64,000 nucleotides of DNA. Origin: Megalobrama amblycephala. Taxonomy: Eukaryota; Chordata; Actinopteri; Cypriniformes; Xenocyprididae. A program made the translations under genes and the position numbers. The first letter of the stretch is position 1, and every line of letters begins with the position of its first letter. The notes beneath the pieces are model-generated. The model saw only the letters and a list, made by a program, of their open reading frames with translations, was not told the DNA's origin and did not search any database. The DNA lies in contig NC_063044.1 of NCBI RefSeq assembly GCF_018812025.1, positions 75,487,741 to 75,551,740 of the forward strand. Direction: 5' to 3'. Positions 22,660 through 34,193 of this stretch are shown here, piece after piece.

Positions 22660-23231
22660 CAATAATGCAAAAGAAACAAAAGTCAAGTCACCTTTATTTA
22701 TAGCACTTTTTACAATGCAGATTGTGTCAAAGCAGCTTTACAGTGATAACTGGTATATCATATTATTATTGTCCCCACAGCACCATTTATTTTCATTCTC
22801 TCTGGCCGGGATATGGCTCAAATATGTTTTAAAAAGAAAGACTGAAAATGTTCTTTAACTTTTCAAAACAAGACAAAACATAATAGCTCCTGGAAACGGG
22901 TGCATAAGGGTTAGTTAGCATATTAACATAGCAAATTAAAACACAATAGTTCATGATTAAAACCACATTTTTCCTCCGACAAGTTTTGGAAATAACTGTC
23001 TGTGATCTGATGTAACTTGATATAACAGAATGAGGAAGAAATTATTTACTTTTGTAGCATATTGTGATAAAGGTTATGTCGATTACTTTTGAAGTAAAAA
23101 CCCTGACGATATTTAGTCATGCGCTTTCAAAATGACCATGCAAGAGTTTTTCTAAATTGATGCAGATTATCATATTTTATTTTAAAGTATTCACACAAAA
23201 CACTGGGTTTGATTTGGTTCTTCTAAAGGTA

Positions 23232-23264
<33 letters not shown>

Positions 23265-23404
23265 AAAATAAACAAGAAGTCACACTCGTGGTCTTCAGGG
23301 TCCAAACAGACCCCACATTAAAAATGAAGGGGAAAGTGAAATGTTTGTTAGCATTGTGTTGACAGTTTGAACATTCTTGTACCTATTTATTTATTTTCAA
23401 GATC

Positions 23405-23405
<1 letters not shown>
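22660..23405. repeat. TE-derived sequence and microsatellite in the expanded TRIM-A intron
   Basis: Begins with a common fish LINE/SINE-tail-like segment (GTCACCTTTATTTATAGCAC ... GTGTCAAAGCAGCTTTACAG, 22683-22745). It contains an (AAAT)n run at about 23240-23268. The rest is AT-rich and non-coding. Confidence 0.55.

Positions 23406-23440
<35 letters not shown>
23406..23440. repeat. (AAT)n microsatellite
   Basis: About eleven AAT repeats directly abut the next repeat family; a further TAATAAT lies at its other end. Confidence 0.85.
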
Positions 23441-23443
<3 letters not shown>

Positions 23444-23446
23444 TAG

Positions 23447-24990
23447 CTGCAAGCAGCAATTACGGGGCCAAGCACAAAAACGGTACATGAAGCCAGCCAA
23501 CATGGCTGGGAGCATCAGACCAACAGCAGCAGTGAGCAATTAAAGACCTATTAAGATCATTTTAGGCAAAATAGCTGAAAAATGTTAAAAAATGAGGATT
23601 TACTGGTTCATCACTTTTGACCAATAGGTGGCGCTGTGACCAAATTAATGTGGTATGGTCAGAGTGAGGTGACTATGACACTTGCAAAGTTTGGTGTCAA
23701 TATGTCAAAGCATTGCAGAGATACAGCTTCAAGAGTCGTTTTTGCATCATGCCTCAAATTCTTTGCTCTGGTATACGAAAACGGTTTGACGTATCAACTT
23801 GAAATCTATAACTTTTTGTCGGAATCGTCTGATGATAATACGGTTCGATTTTGGTGAAAATCGGAGCAACGATCTAGGAGGAGTTCGAAAAAGTAGGTTT
23901 TCAAAGAAAAACAATATGGCGGACAGGAAGTTCATCCGACTTTGGCAAATTTGATATCTATGTTCTCAGTATGACCCAAGGAATCTAATGAGACCAGTTT
24001 CATTACAATCGGTGAATATAGTCAAAAGTTATTAGCATTTTTGTAAATTTAGTTATAACTTTTGACCACAAGGTGGCGCTGGTCCAAAACTTCTCAGGCT
24101 CTTTCAGGGCCTTGTGCTGATGACCCATATCGAGTTTCGTAACGATACGCTAATGCGTTCGTAAAATACAGCGTATTAGCACAAAATTCAAAATGGTCGA
24201 TATAGGAAAATTGGATATCATTAGACTCGGCATGATTCCCCAAATCCAACGAGACCAAATTTATGATTTTTGGACAAACCCATCAGAAGTTATAAGCAAA
24301 AATACTCATTTTTCATATCTCCGCACCAGTAGGTGGCGCTGCGCCGAAACACTGCATGGTGCCTCAGGTCATGCTTGTGATGACATGTACCAAGTTTGGT
24401 CTGAATACGATAAAGTGTTGCGGAGATACAGCCTTATGTCTATTTTCACAAGCACTACGTACAATTCGTTTGCGAGTTTTTCGAAAACTGTTTGAGGAAT
24501 CAACTTGAATTCCATAACATTTTGTCGGCATGGTCTGAAGATGATCTGATTCAATTTTAGTGAAAATCGGAGTAACGGCCTAGGAGGAGGAGTTCGAAAA
24601 AGTAGGTTTTTCAGAAAATTCAAAATGGCGGAAAAATTTTCATGACGGAAAATGACGTCATAGGGTGCGATCGATTCGTCTTGACCCAAAGGAATCAGAG
24701 GAAAAAGAATTTTGCTTCTAGTCCTTACGGTTCAAAAGTTATTAGCATAAACATAAGTGCAAATTTGGACAGCTGGTGGCGCTAGAGGGATTGAGTTAGA
24801 GACTCCAAATTTGCTATGGACAAAGGTCAGACTGTCCTCTAACTGTGTGCCAAATTTCACAACTTTCCCACAAGCGGTTCTATGGGCTGCCATAGACTTC
24901 AAGAGCGGAAGAAGAAGAAGAAGAAGAAGAAGAAAAAGAAATCTAACAGATACAATAGGTGCTTACGCACCTTCGGTGCTTGGCCCCTAA
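23447..24990. mobile_element. GGGGCCAAGCAC-ended modular fish repeat
   Basis: Left end GCTGCAAGCAGCAATTACGG and GGGGCCAAGCAC; right end GTGCTTGGCCCC at 24977-24988, giving a 12-bp inverted terminal sequence. Inside, a module with AGGTGGCGCTG, GAGATACAGC, GAAAATCGGAG and GGAGGAGTTCGAAAAAGTAG occurs twice (about 23610-23940 and 24290-24640), with further GGTGGCGCT boxes at about 24070 and 24775. I recognise it as a widespread fish repeat; superfamily not settled. An (AAG)n run lies at 24908-24945. Confidence 0.7.
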
Positions 24991-25119
24991 TAATAATTTT
25001 TATTTATATAGTGCCTTTCAACACCCAAGGTTGCTTTACAGAGATAGGTTAAGGAATAGGACAAGATAATCATATTAATATTCACTTACAAGGGTAAAGA
25101 TGTACAAATTATATATATA

Positions 25120-25202
<83 letters not shown>

Positions 25203-25205
25203 TTA
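24991..25205. repeat. LINE-tail-like segment and (AT)n microsatellite
   Basis: TTTATTTATATAGTGCCTTT near 25000 is a LINE/SINE-tail-like segment, followed by an (AT)n tract of about 90 bp (25110-25200). Confidence 0.8.
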
Positions 25206-25883
25206 GTCAAGAGAAATGGAGTGTTCTCTTCCAAACAATTTGATAAAGATTTTAAAATATAATAAAAAGCAGAAAATTGCTGAACTTGGAGAATCTCTGG
25301 GGTCTATGAAGTTTTCATAAATGAGACATACAAAAACACATGCTGTGGGCTTGAGTGAAGTGTATATCACATCCTGTAGAGATGACAAATGTTGCATTAT
25401 GTGTGTAGGAGAACATGGGTTCTGGGGGATAGAAGCATTGTTGTGTGTAACTGATAAGAATGAAGACAGTCAGGAAATAAATGTCTAGCAAGGTAGAAAT
25501 CTGATAAAAATGTATATGTAGCAAATTAGCTCAAAATAAATATGAATAATTAATCATAACTAGTTATAATTAATTATTAATATTTTAATCAGTTAATAAA
25601 ATTAACTTAATGTAATAAAATTAATATTACAATCAATTAACCTGTTGTTCAATGAACACACAGTGTTAATTGTTTATTAATTCTAAGAAATTTTCATTTC
25701 CAGGTTATGGGAAATAACAATCTTATTCTTCTAAAAGCCTGTAGTCAGGACCGACATGAATAGGGACTCCCGTATATGAGCGCAAAACACAGACAACCTT
25801 ACGTGTGACATGAACAAGACTTTATTAACTAGACTAAACACTTAAACTACTCTAACATTCACACACATACATGCATACAGTTT

Positions 25884-25888
<5 letters not shown>
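25206..25888. other. AT-rich sequence without recognised feature
   Basis: Lies in the unit-2-specific insertion block. No coding frame with a known domain. Confidence 0.4.

Positions 25889-25937
<49 letters not shown>
25889..25937. repeat. (GA)n microsatellite
   Basis: About 24 GA repeats, uninterrupted. Confidence 0.95.
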
Positions 25938-25939
<2 letters not shown>

Positions 25940-26868
25940 AAAGCAGAGTACAGGAAGCAAGAGGTTACAGCATTGTTGGACATTTCAGCAGATCAACAGC
26001 CTTGAGCAAACCATCAGTTTAGTTTTAACAGGCCCCTCTTTAAAAGGGGTAAGGATACTCAATGTATCCGATAATGAGACTAAGTTTGATACTTGCATGT
26101 CTCTCCAAGTTGAATTAAAACTGTCCTGATGCAATTTGTGGAGGTTTCTGTTGAATCTTTGCTGATATTGTCTTGATGAAAGAGAACCAGTTGGATTCAG
26201 AGGATCTTTGGTGAATGGATGGTCTAGGCCGAGGCCTGGCACAAGCTTGGGGTTCCTTAGAAGCTTCTAGCTTCTTACAGCATCATCTTGACGTCAACAT
26301 TTGTCAGTAAAAGAAAAGAAGAGGAGGACGAGCAGGAAGAGAAGGGGTTCCTTGTGATCAGTGAATATAAGGGGTGAAGATGTCACACCCTCTTGAGGTG
26401 TCTGAGCCAATAAGGAGTTCCCCTTTCAGAGGGAAGTTTTACGAGTCTTTGTTCTGTAGCAAGATATTAGCATAAGACACTGGATTGGATGAATGAGAGA
26501 ATAACCTTCTAGCTTCCTATAATTCTAACATGTCACAGAGTTAGTAACATGTAACATAAATTACCAAATAGGAAATTAAAGTTGGAGTCCGTAGATACCA
26601 AACATGCTGCCAATGTGATCTCAGTTAACTATACATTTGCAACTATGGAACATTAATACCAAAATAGTTCAAAAGAGAGAATTAATACATAGAATAAAGC
26701 CTATAAAAGGAAAGTCATGAGATGGGAAAATTGGATACATGTTTATACATTTCCCAAGTGGTTATATAGAGAATACATAGGATTAAGAGAGTTTATTTGT
26801 CCTTCTCAGGAAGAATGAGTCACTAGTCTCTCCAGAATTCTTCTGGATCATAAAAGTACCATATAACT
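25938..26868. other. Unclassified sequence, possible LTR-element internal DNA
   Basis: Holds an 85-codon minus-strand open frame (26242-25985) with no domain I recognise. It sits beside a possible long terminal repeat and may be part of the same element. Confidence 0.3.
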
Positions 26869-27690
26869 GTAACAGGACACCTAGGTTGGCCTGTGTGCTA
26901 GCAACATTGGGATGCTGGTTACAGTTTTAGGGGATGAGTTCAAAGAACTTTGATAGTGAGAGTGAGTTTATGGGTAATTCATTAAATACAATGAATATTG
27001 TGTGGCTGATTGGTCCAACGTTAATAAATAAAAAAAATGTGTGCATTGCTTAAACCATTGACGCAAATATGAAATGCACTGACGCAAGTAAAAAAAAAAA
27101 AAAAAAAAAAGGTGATAGACAAGTAACCTAGCAATTGACGCATACAGGTAATATGTTAACGCAGGAAGAAACCACATGTGTAAATAGAGAGATAAAGTGT
27201 GTCAAAAGAGAATATAAAAACAGGGGCCTTTATAGCTCTCTGAGTAGTAGTAGGATTAGCAGTAGTAGTAGGAGTAGTAGTTTTGCTGAAGAAAGAAAGA
27301 GCTTACAAGCAAGCAGCAAGCGGAACCCGACACCAGACCACAACCCTCAGAAGATCAAAGAAGACACCTGATTTTCTTAGAGAAGAACATATACTGAATA
27401 AAGAAGAGGGTAAGCTTTAAAATGTAATTATTTATCTGGCCCATGGAACTTCCAGCTTAGCTGGCATAGAGTGTGTATTTAGCTTTTGCCTTTGCAAGAA
27501 ATAATAAAATGAGAATGGGGACTGCCCTCAAACTCTGACAGTATTGTCTCAGTCTGTTTATTGTTGTAGAGCGAGAATCCATTTGGGGTATCAGGAGTTG
27601 ACTGTCTGAAAAAGATAGATTTTTATAAAGATATCCCGACGGACTTTACAAAGTCAGTCAAGGTTGCCAACCAGTCGCAACAGAGTGGGC
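26869..27690 (+). mobile_element. Possible solo long terminal repeat
   Basis: A TATA-like AATATAAAAACAGG at about 27210 is followed 180-290 bp later by two polyadenylation-type signals (ACTGAATAAAG near 27398, AATAATAAAATG near 27505), the spacing expected of a retroviral or gypsy-type LTR. TGT and ACA ends can be placed near 26869 and 27680 but are not well matched, and no primer-binding site or coding region was recognised. Weak call. Confidence 0.3.
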
Positions 27691-28221
27691 CGTGGGAGTG
27701 CATTAGCAGGCATAGCTGTCCTCTGAGGGCGAAGAGCCAGCTGTGGTGCACTGAACGGGAGGCTAACCCAGGTAGGCTTGGTTGATATCTGAACCATAGG
27801 CCTAAGAGGTACGGTAGTGATCAGAAGTAGACCCTGAGATAATATAATTTAAGAAAATATTATACGCCTATCTGACTCCTCCTGGATCTATAAAGGTAAA
27901 CCTTTTACAGGAGTTGAGTAATATGAAGAGAGGAAGTGGCTTGTGACCAAGATAGTGTTACGTGGTTGCGGTAGAAACCACCCAGGGGGTGACGCGGCAC
28001 AATATGTGTGTGTGTAATATTATATATATATATATATATAAAATTATTTTTTTAAAGACTATGAGCAGAGCAATAATATTTAGAAAAATGTGTTTTTAAG
28101 AGATATTCGAAGGAGAGAAGGCTGGATGCTTGACGGGTGTCTTGAGGAAGGGAATTCCACAACCTCGGAGCCGCAACACTAAAAGCCCTAGCTCCCACAG
28201 TCACCAGACTAAACTTGTTTA
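27691..28221. other. Non-coding sequence with TG/TA microsatellite and LINE scraps
   Basis: A GTGTGTGTGTAATATTATA..TA tract lies at about 28003-28040. From 28085 the sequence resembles LINE coding remnants (GGGAATTCCACAACCTCGGA) seen in fish L2 elements. Confidence 0.45.
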
Positions 28222-28480
28222 TTAACCGCTAGAGGGCCAAAAATCGCGGACAGCAGCTTTAAGGAAATTTCCCTCAAGCCAATGCTTGAATTCCTTGATA
28301 CAGGTTGTTAATGTAGGTGGTGGAAATACAGAGGTGGGAGGTATGCTAAAATAACTCTGAATGTCATTAACAGTGAAAGTTAAATATAAAATGGTAAATG
28401 GAGATATAAATGGTGAAAAGGAGATCTGAGGTGAATTAGCCAGTGTTGTTTTCATTACAGAGAAGCTGGGAACACAGAAT
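28222..28480 (-). mobile_element. LINE RT remnant, unit 2 copy
   Basis: Minus-strand reading contains PTLTTCIKEFKHWLEGNFL, matching the fuller copy at 46279-46640 in unit 3. Unit 2/3 homology resumes near here after the unit-2-specific block. Confidence 0.7.
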
Positions 28481-28484
28481 GATA

Positions 28485-28732
28485 GGTAACACTTTATTTT
28501 CGGGTCTTTTAACTAGTTGCTTATTAGCCTACATATTACTAGAATATTGCCTGTTTATTAGTAATTAAGTACATATTAATTCCTTATTCTAAACAACCTT
28601 ATTCCACATTCCTAATCCTACCCAATACCTAAACTTAACAACTAACTAACTATTAGTAAGCAGTAAATTAGGCGTTTGAGGAAAAAGTCATGATTAATAG
28701 TGAATACTTGTTCTCTATACTGAAGTGTTACC
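28485..28732. mobile_element. GGTAACACTT MITE, 248 bp, unit 2 copy
   Basis: Begins GGTAACACTT and ends AAGTGTTACC as an inverted repeat, with internal TTGCTTATTAGCCTACATAT and CCTAATCCTACCCAATACCT typical of a widespread vertebrate short element. The same element sits at the same place in unit 3 (46742-46989), so it predates the duplication. Confidence 0.8.
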
Positions 28733-29031
28733 GGCTGATATTTAAACTCACAATAGACACTTTTAACATTGAATAAATCAAATAAACAGTACCTTATATT
28801 ATAATTGCCTTATCCCAACATATCTAGTGTTGCTTTTCCAGCCGCAACGTCGCAGAGAAATAGAAACGATTTCTAAACTAGAATTGTTGCCGTTGTGGCT
28901 GGTTAGGATAATAACTCAGATTAACATGGAGAAGATGCCTTTTATCACGTCTATCAGTTTGTGTCATGAAGCGCCTTTAACTCTCCACTCATACATCATT
29001 TCCAGCTCAGATCTCCTGCAGTCAGACTCAC

Positions 29032-29150
29032 TGTTTTGGACGATGTCCTGCATCTTCTTCCAGACTCTGAACGGCAGGTTGCCCAAGTAACGTGGCACAT
29101 GAATCAAAGCTCCAGAAGCCATCTGTGGATCCGGCTGTGAGCTCTGGACT
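29032..29150 (-). pseudogene. TRIM-A linker exon (119 bp)
   Basis: Bounded by acceptor CTTCCAG and donor GTGAGT; reads VQSSQPDPQMASGALIHVPR and then LGNLPFRVWKKMQDIVQN, the segment joining coiled coil and B30.2 in this TRIM family. Phase fits the 23-bp exon before it and the B30.2 exon after it. Confidence 0.85.
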
Positions 29151-29231
29151 CTGGAAGAACATTCAGGAGTCAGAACTGCAGTGGCTTTGGATCAGAACCA
29201 GAGAGACCAGAGACAGGAGCAGATCACTCAC

Positions 29232-29254
29232 CTTTCCATTGAGACTGGAAACTC
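29232..29254 (-). pseudogene. TRIM-A 23-bp micro-exon
   Basis: CTGCAG acceptor and GTGAGT donor enclose 23 bp encoding EFPVSME plus two bases, the conserved micro-exon of TRIM genes between the coiled-coil and linker exons. Confidence 0.85.
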
Positions 29255-29331
29255 CTGCAGAACAAACACACCATTTATCATCAAGAACTCAATCAATGAA
29301 CCAATGATCAACCAATGATCTGAAATCAGAC

Positions 29332-29562
29332 CTTCAGAAAGCAGACGTCATTGGCTTTCATCATCTCCTCCATGTCTTTGATTGTGTGTGAAAGAGCTGA
29401 GATGTGTCTGTTCATCTCCTCCAGCTTCTCCTTCATCATCTGCTTCTTCTGCTCCTCTTCCTCCCTCAGAGCAGTGATTGTAGCTTCTTCTTCATCTCTG
29501 AGAAACTGATGAAGCTTCTCAAACTGCTGTTTAATCTGACGCTCTGTGTGCTCAGCTTGAGA
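29332..29562 (-). pseudogene. TRIM-A coiled-coil exon (231 bp)
   Basis: Reads [20 protein letters not shown] followed by a Glu/Lys-rich helix ending KANDVCFLK. Heptad-like spacing fits the dimerising coiled coil of TRIM proteins. Acceptor TTTCAG at 29563; donor GT at 29330-29331. Confidence 0.85.
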
Positions 29563-29849
29563 CTGAAATCAGATCACATTCACTTCAATCATCTCAATCA
29601 ACACACATCTGTATTTGTATTTATTTATAGAGCACTTTCCAGGCTACTCTGGAGCTCCAAAGTGCTGTACTTTGAAAGCAAAATCAATAATTAAAATACA
29701 AAAAAAAACCAAAAAAAAAACAAACAAACACACAACAAAACATCATCATCATCATCATCAATAATAGTCCTCATCAATAATAAATACTCCTGTGTAAAGT
29801 AAAAATGCCAGAGAATGCAGATGTAATTTTAAACAACTCTTGAAGATAC

Positions 29850-30300
29850 CTAATGTAGGGGACGATCTAACCTCGAAGGAAAGCTTATTCCATAATCTTG
29901 GAGCAGTGACAGCAAAAGCTTGGATTTAAGACGTACTCTTGGGATCACTAATAAAAGTTTGTTTGAGGATCTCAACATTGAATGTGATTTATATGGCTTA
30001 ATGAGCTCCACCAAATATTCTGGCGCCATTCCATGTAATGCCTTAAAAACATATGTCAAGACCTTGAATTGGATCCTGTAATACACTGGTAACCAGCCTA
30101 ATGAAGACAACAGCGGAGTAATGTGATCCGTCTTCTTAGCCTTCATAAGCATTCTAGCCGCCGCATTTTGTACAAGTTGGAGATGTGCAACATAAGTCTG
30201 ACAGGTTCCAGAATAAATAACATTACAGTAAATATATCCAGGAGAAGATAAAAGCATGGATGACTTTTTTTAATGTTTCATATAAGTGATAAGAGATACC
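29850..30300 (-). mobile_element. LINE RT C-terminal fragment in TRIM-A intron
   Basis: Minus-strand reading contains LQLVQNAAARMLMKAKKTDH, LGWLPVYYRIQFKVLTYVFK and a conserved LHGMAPEYL block of CR1/L2-type LINEs. Sequence up to about 30400 continues into the IYMLPL..VPQGS-like region. Also present in unit 3 (48093-48720), so older than the duplication. Confidence 0.8.
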
Positions 30301-30601
30301 ATATTTTTTTTTTAAATTAATCCCAATGGGAGCATATACATTAAAAACAAAATAGGGCCCAAAATGGACCCCTGGGGAACCCCACTAGTAAGATGTTCCG
30401 GATGTGACGAGAAATTACCAACCATCACTTCACATCAACACTTCACATCATTCATATCAGAAATAAACTCAAATACCCATTGTAAACGGATCCAGAAGCA
30501 GATTGATGCTCGTCATTTACAGAAATAATAAACTGGAATCCATTATATTAAATATATCAGATCATAACTGTATATAGTGATCCTACATTATGTTTCCTCA
30601 C

Positions 30602-30697
30602 CTTGATGTGTTGAACTGTTTCCTCAAACTCTCCTTTCATTTCTTCATTGTGTTGAAGTTTCTCTTGTAAGGTCTCCAGTGCTGTATTGAGCTCCTC
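30602..30697 (-). pseudogene. TRIM-A 96-bp coiled-coil exon
   Basis: Exactly 96 bp between acceptor TTCAAG and donor GTGAGG, encoding EELNTALETLQEKLQHNEEM and the following FEETVQHIK. Conserved length in TRIM genes. Confidence 0.85.
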
Positions 30698-30774
30698 CTT
30701 GAATTGAACAAAAATACTATAAAAACTATGACTAATTATTATTTGACATGTGAAATAAGAGTCATTTTTCTTAC

Positions 30775-31084
30775 CTTATATGATGAAACCACTTCCCTGA
30801 TGGGTCTGAATTTATGATTGTCATGTTTCTGAGAATCTCTGCACACTAAACACACAGGCTGTTTGTCCTTCAGACAGAAGAGTATGAGTCTCTCATTGTG
30901 TAAACTGCAGATCTCCTCAGATCCTGATGAACGCCTCTCATTTCTCTTCTTCAGGAAAGACTCACACAAGTTTTGTGACGCCGGATTAAATGGAGGTTTT
31001 TCTCTCGAGGATCTTCTCCTGCAGACAGAACATTCCTGAGTTTTCTTGGTTCTCCAGAACTGTTGAAGACACTCTTTACAGAAA
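30775..31084 (-). pseudogene. TRIM-A truncated RING / B-box exon
   Basis: Opens mid-RING at 31084 with FCKECLQQFWRTKKTQECSV and the last C-x2-C pair, then a spacer and a complete B-box 2: CSLH, then Cys at x7, Cys at x7, C-x2-C and HDNH. The exon ends in a GTAAG donor at 30774. The first half of the RING is absent because a DIRS-like element abuts at 31085. The exon itself is open. This half-RING could not bind its zinc ions normally, so ubiquitin-ligase activity is not expected. Confidence 0.85.
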
Positions 31085-31490
31085 CATCTCGGTTATGTAT
31101 ATAACCTTAGTTCCCTGAATAGGGAAGGAGACGCTGTGTAATCTGTATGGGAAAGCCTCTGCGCGATGTCGTCGTGAAGCATGTATGAAATTTGTCCAAT
31201 AGGGAGACGGTACGTCATAGGCGGGTGATGTCACTGACCAGGAACCATAAAGCCTACCCGAAAACACTCTCATTTAGCTTCTGAAATGCTGAAGCAAGTC
31301 GATTACGGGCATGCCGGGAGTATGGCAAGGCACCGCAGCGTCTTGTTCCCTATTCAGGGAACTAAAGTTAAATACATAACCGAGACATTCCCTTTCAAGG
31401 GAACTCGCGCTGCGTAATCGCTGTGGGAACGACAATCCCAACGTCGCCATATGAGCAAGTGACCGTTCATGTGTAGTCGAAGCACACCAC

Positions 31491-32453
31491 TTACAGTAGC
31501 ACCTGCACCCCTGGAGTGTAGCCGAGGTCTAACTCATAAAACCTCATGAATGTATGCGGTGAGGACCAGCCTGCAGCATCACAAACATCCTGCAGGGAAA
31601 CCCCTGAAATAAAAGCCTTAAAGGCAGACATACTGACAGCCAAAGGTGAAAGCTGTCCAAATGACTCATAAGCAAGTGAGATGGCCTCGACCACCCACTT
31701 GCTCATTTTCTGCTTGGATGCAGGGATACCCTTCCTAGGTGCCCCAAAACATACAAATAGCTGATCAGCTTGTCTCCACATGGCAGCTCTGTGGACATAT
31801 GCATCCAATGCCCTAACCGAGCACAGCAGATTTAACTTTTTCTGGTCTGAGGAAATAAATGGAGGAGCACAGAAGGCATGCAGCACAATATGTCTCATAG
31901 CATTAGTGAGGACCTTAGGAAAGTATCCCGGTCTGGGATGAAGGAAAGCCTTAACATTGCCAGACACAAATTCGAGGCACGATGAAGATACCGACAGGGC
32001 TTGAATGTCTCCAATTCTTTTGAGAGACATGATAGCGAGCAGAAACACTGTTTTTAGTGTGAGAACCTTTTCTGGCACCTCTTCGATGGGCTCGAAGGGG
32101 GCCATAGAAAGGCCCTGTAGTACAGTGGCCAGATCCCAAGCCGGTACTCTCGTGCGGACTGCAGGTCTAAGCCTCATAGTACCACGGAGGAAATGAGTAA
32201 TAAATGGGTGTCTCCGCAAAGATACCACGCTCCTTTGAGTGGGGTAAGCAGCTAAGGCCGCCACGTGCACCTTTAGTGTGGAGGGGGATAGCCCTGTAGA
32301 AAATCTTTCCTGCAGGAATTCCAGCACTGCGCCAACGGGGCAGTTGACCGGGTCCCACTGGTGATTTTCACACCATGAAGTGAATAATCTCCACTTCAAG
32401 GAGTAAAATTTCCTCGTGGAGGGAGCTCTGGATTTGGAGAATGGTCTCAACAA
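31491..32453 (-). pseudogene. DIRS-A tyrosine recombinase, catalytic motif deleted
   Basis: A 320-residue open frame resembling DIRS-type tyrosine recombinases: N-terminal core-binding part (STRKFYSLKWRLFTSWC), first catalytic Arg in SLKRIGDIQAL, and the C-terminal Tyr in HTFMRFYELDL. Compared with the DIRS-B copy, 18 bp are missing near 31634, removing RAHSTR, which holds the conserved H-x-x-R. The frame is kept but the enzyme should be inactive. In intact elements this enzyme inserts a circular cDNA without target duplication. Confidence 0.85.
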
Positions 32454-32687
32454 CCTTGGTTGAGAGACCGGAGCTTATGAGCTATGCCCCCTCAGAGGCC
32501 ACGCCCACAGCTTCCATAACTCCGGGTGGGGGTGAAGGATCAACATGCTCGCCTGAGAGAGAAGGTCCCTCCTGATCGGAATCTCCATCGGAGACCCATC
32601 CAGAAGAGATACCAGGTCAAAGAACCACACTCGGGCCGGCCAGAATGGGGCTACTAATAACAGACGGGCCCCGTCCCGACATACTCT

Positions 32688-33775
32688 CTACAGAACTCCC
32701 GGGAGCAGCGCAATCGGGGGAAATGCGTACAGCGGTAGCCTCGGCCACGGCTGTACCATAGCATCCAGCCCAAGAGGTGCTGGGTTTGACATCGAGAACC
32801 ACAGTGGACAGCGAGTCATCTCTCGAGACGCAAACAGATCCACTTGGGCTTCACCGTAGTTCTTCCATAGGAGCTTTACCACATCTGGGTGAAATCTCCA
32901 CTCCCCAGGCCTCGGCCCCTGCCTCGACAGGATGTCTTCTCCCACATTGAGGTACCCAGGGATGTACACTGCTCTGAGGGAGAGCAGTTTCCCCTTGGAC
33001 CACAGGAGGATCTGATGCGCCAGTTTGTATAACGGCGCAATCTCAGACCACCCTGGTGATTTATATATGAGACAACCGATGTGTTGTCTGATCGAACTTA
33101 CACATGATGGTCCCTGAGGTCTGGAAGGAAGTGTTTCAATGCTAGAAACACCACCAGCATCTCCAGGCAGTTTATGTGCCAAGAGAGATGATGGTCCTGC
33201 CACCATTTGGTGAAGGTGCGGGGTGACAGTGCTAGGCCGAAGGGAAGAACCCAATATTGGAATGCTTCGCCCCCGAAAGCAAACCTTAGGAACTTCCTGT
33301 GTTTTGCGGGAGGATTGATACATGGAAGTACGTGTCTTTTAGATCTATCGTGACAAACCAGTCCTCGAATCTGATTTGTGACACGATATGTTTTATTGTC
33401 AGCATTTTGAACTTGAGCTTTGCTACTGTTCGATTTAACAGATGTAGATCTAAAATTGGACACAAACCCCCGTCTTTCTTTGGCACAATGAAATAGCGGC
33501 TGTAAAACCCTGACTCCCTGCTGGGAAGAGTCTCTACTTCTTGTGCCATCACCAGAGCCTGCTCGGGACCCACCACTGTGGGCAGGATCCTGTTGAATCG
33601 GGGTGGGCATGATCTGAACTGAATCACATACCCCTTTTCTACTGTGTGCAGGACCCACTGAGACATATATGACAGACCTTTCCACTCTCTCGAGGCTGGC
33701 CTCTGGTGGAATATGGGCAGCCGGCACAGTACTCTGAAGCAGAGCCCCGGCAGGGAATGACTGGCTTGGCTGCAC
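32688..33775 (-). pseudogene. DIRS-A RT/RNase H region, deleted
   Basis: Minus-strand frames give an RT N-terminal part (RGFVSNFRSTSVKSN in shifted frame, FAFGGEAFQYWVLPFGLALS) that jumps at about 33200 from PRTFTK to WWQDHHLSWHINCLEMLVVF, skipping the palm with the Y-x-DD site. RNase H sequence follows (VYIPGYLNVGEDILSRQGPR) with changing frames. Confidence 0.75.
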
Positions 33776-33972
33776 CAGAGAGAGGAACTACTGCGCCCCG
33801 GCATTATGGCAGAGCACCCCCCTGAGCTGTTTATCACCTTGCTAAAGACACAGAAGCTGAATGAGTGTGTTTTTGGGCGGGCTTTATAGTTCCTGGTCAG
33901 TGACATCACCCGCCTATGACGTACCGTCTCCATTTATATATGTGACCAAATTTAGAGTGTTACAGTGTTATT

Positions 33973-34193
33973 ATTATTATTTCTTTTATTTGAACAGGGA
34001 CAATGCACAATAAAACATTAACCCTGTTTATAACAGGGAGAGATGCATTGCACCAGGTTTTAGCAACTTGCTATTTTCCACCCGTAGTCCCTGGGCAGGT
34101 AGATAAAACATAATTAAATGAACAGTTACTAAATTCAGAGTTATACAAACTATCAGTTACAAAGTTATGAATACACATATTTCCACATCATTA
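33973..34193. mobile_element. Small insertion specific to unit 2
   Basis: Unit 3 runs directly from GTGTTACAGTGTTAT to GGAGAATGATCAC (52320-52335); unit 2 has about 220 bp more, starting ATTATTATTATTTCTTTTAT and containing GAACAGGGACAATGCACAAT, a common fish repeat. Confidence 0.65.

Larger units (their letters stand above)
20748..22670. repeat. Left end of segmental duplication, unit 2 copy
   Basis: From TTGACAATGAATGCTCTGGA near 20748 the sequence matches unit 3 from about 45134, through the TRIM B30.2 exon, until about 22660 where this copy enters a 5.5-kb block absent from unit 3. One hAT-type insertion (20887-21754) interrupts the match. Confidence 0.85.
31085..33940 (-). mobile_element. 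DIRS-like retrotransposon A
   Basis: Tyrosine-recombinase retrotransposon on the minus strand. Inverted repeats pair 31202-31272 with 33864-33931 (GGTACGTCATAGGCGGGTGA and its inverse). The internal complementary region lies at about 31340-31440 (GTTCCCTATTCAGGGAACTA, CATTCCCTTTCAAGGGAACT). Parts in transcription order: RT N-terminal half, RNase H, recombinase. The gag-like ORF and the RT catalytic core are deleted. Confidence 0.85.

Noticed and set aside
25985..26242. 85-codon minus-strand frame as a gene
   Set aside because: No motif, no splice or promoter evidence, inside a unit-2-specific block of repeats; only mentioned as unclassified.
29404..29694. Plus-strand Leu-rich frame ([16 protein letters not shown]) as a membrane protein
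   Set aside because: It is the antisense of the Glu/Lys-rich TRIM coiled-coil exon; the same shadow occurs at 47657.
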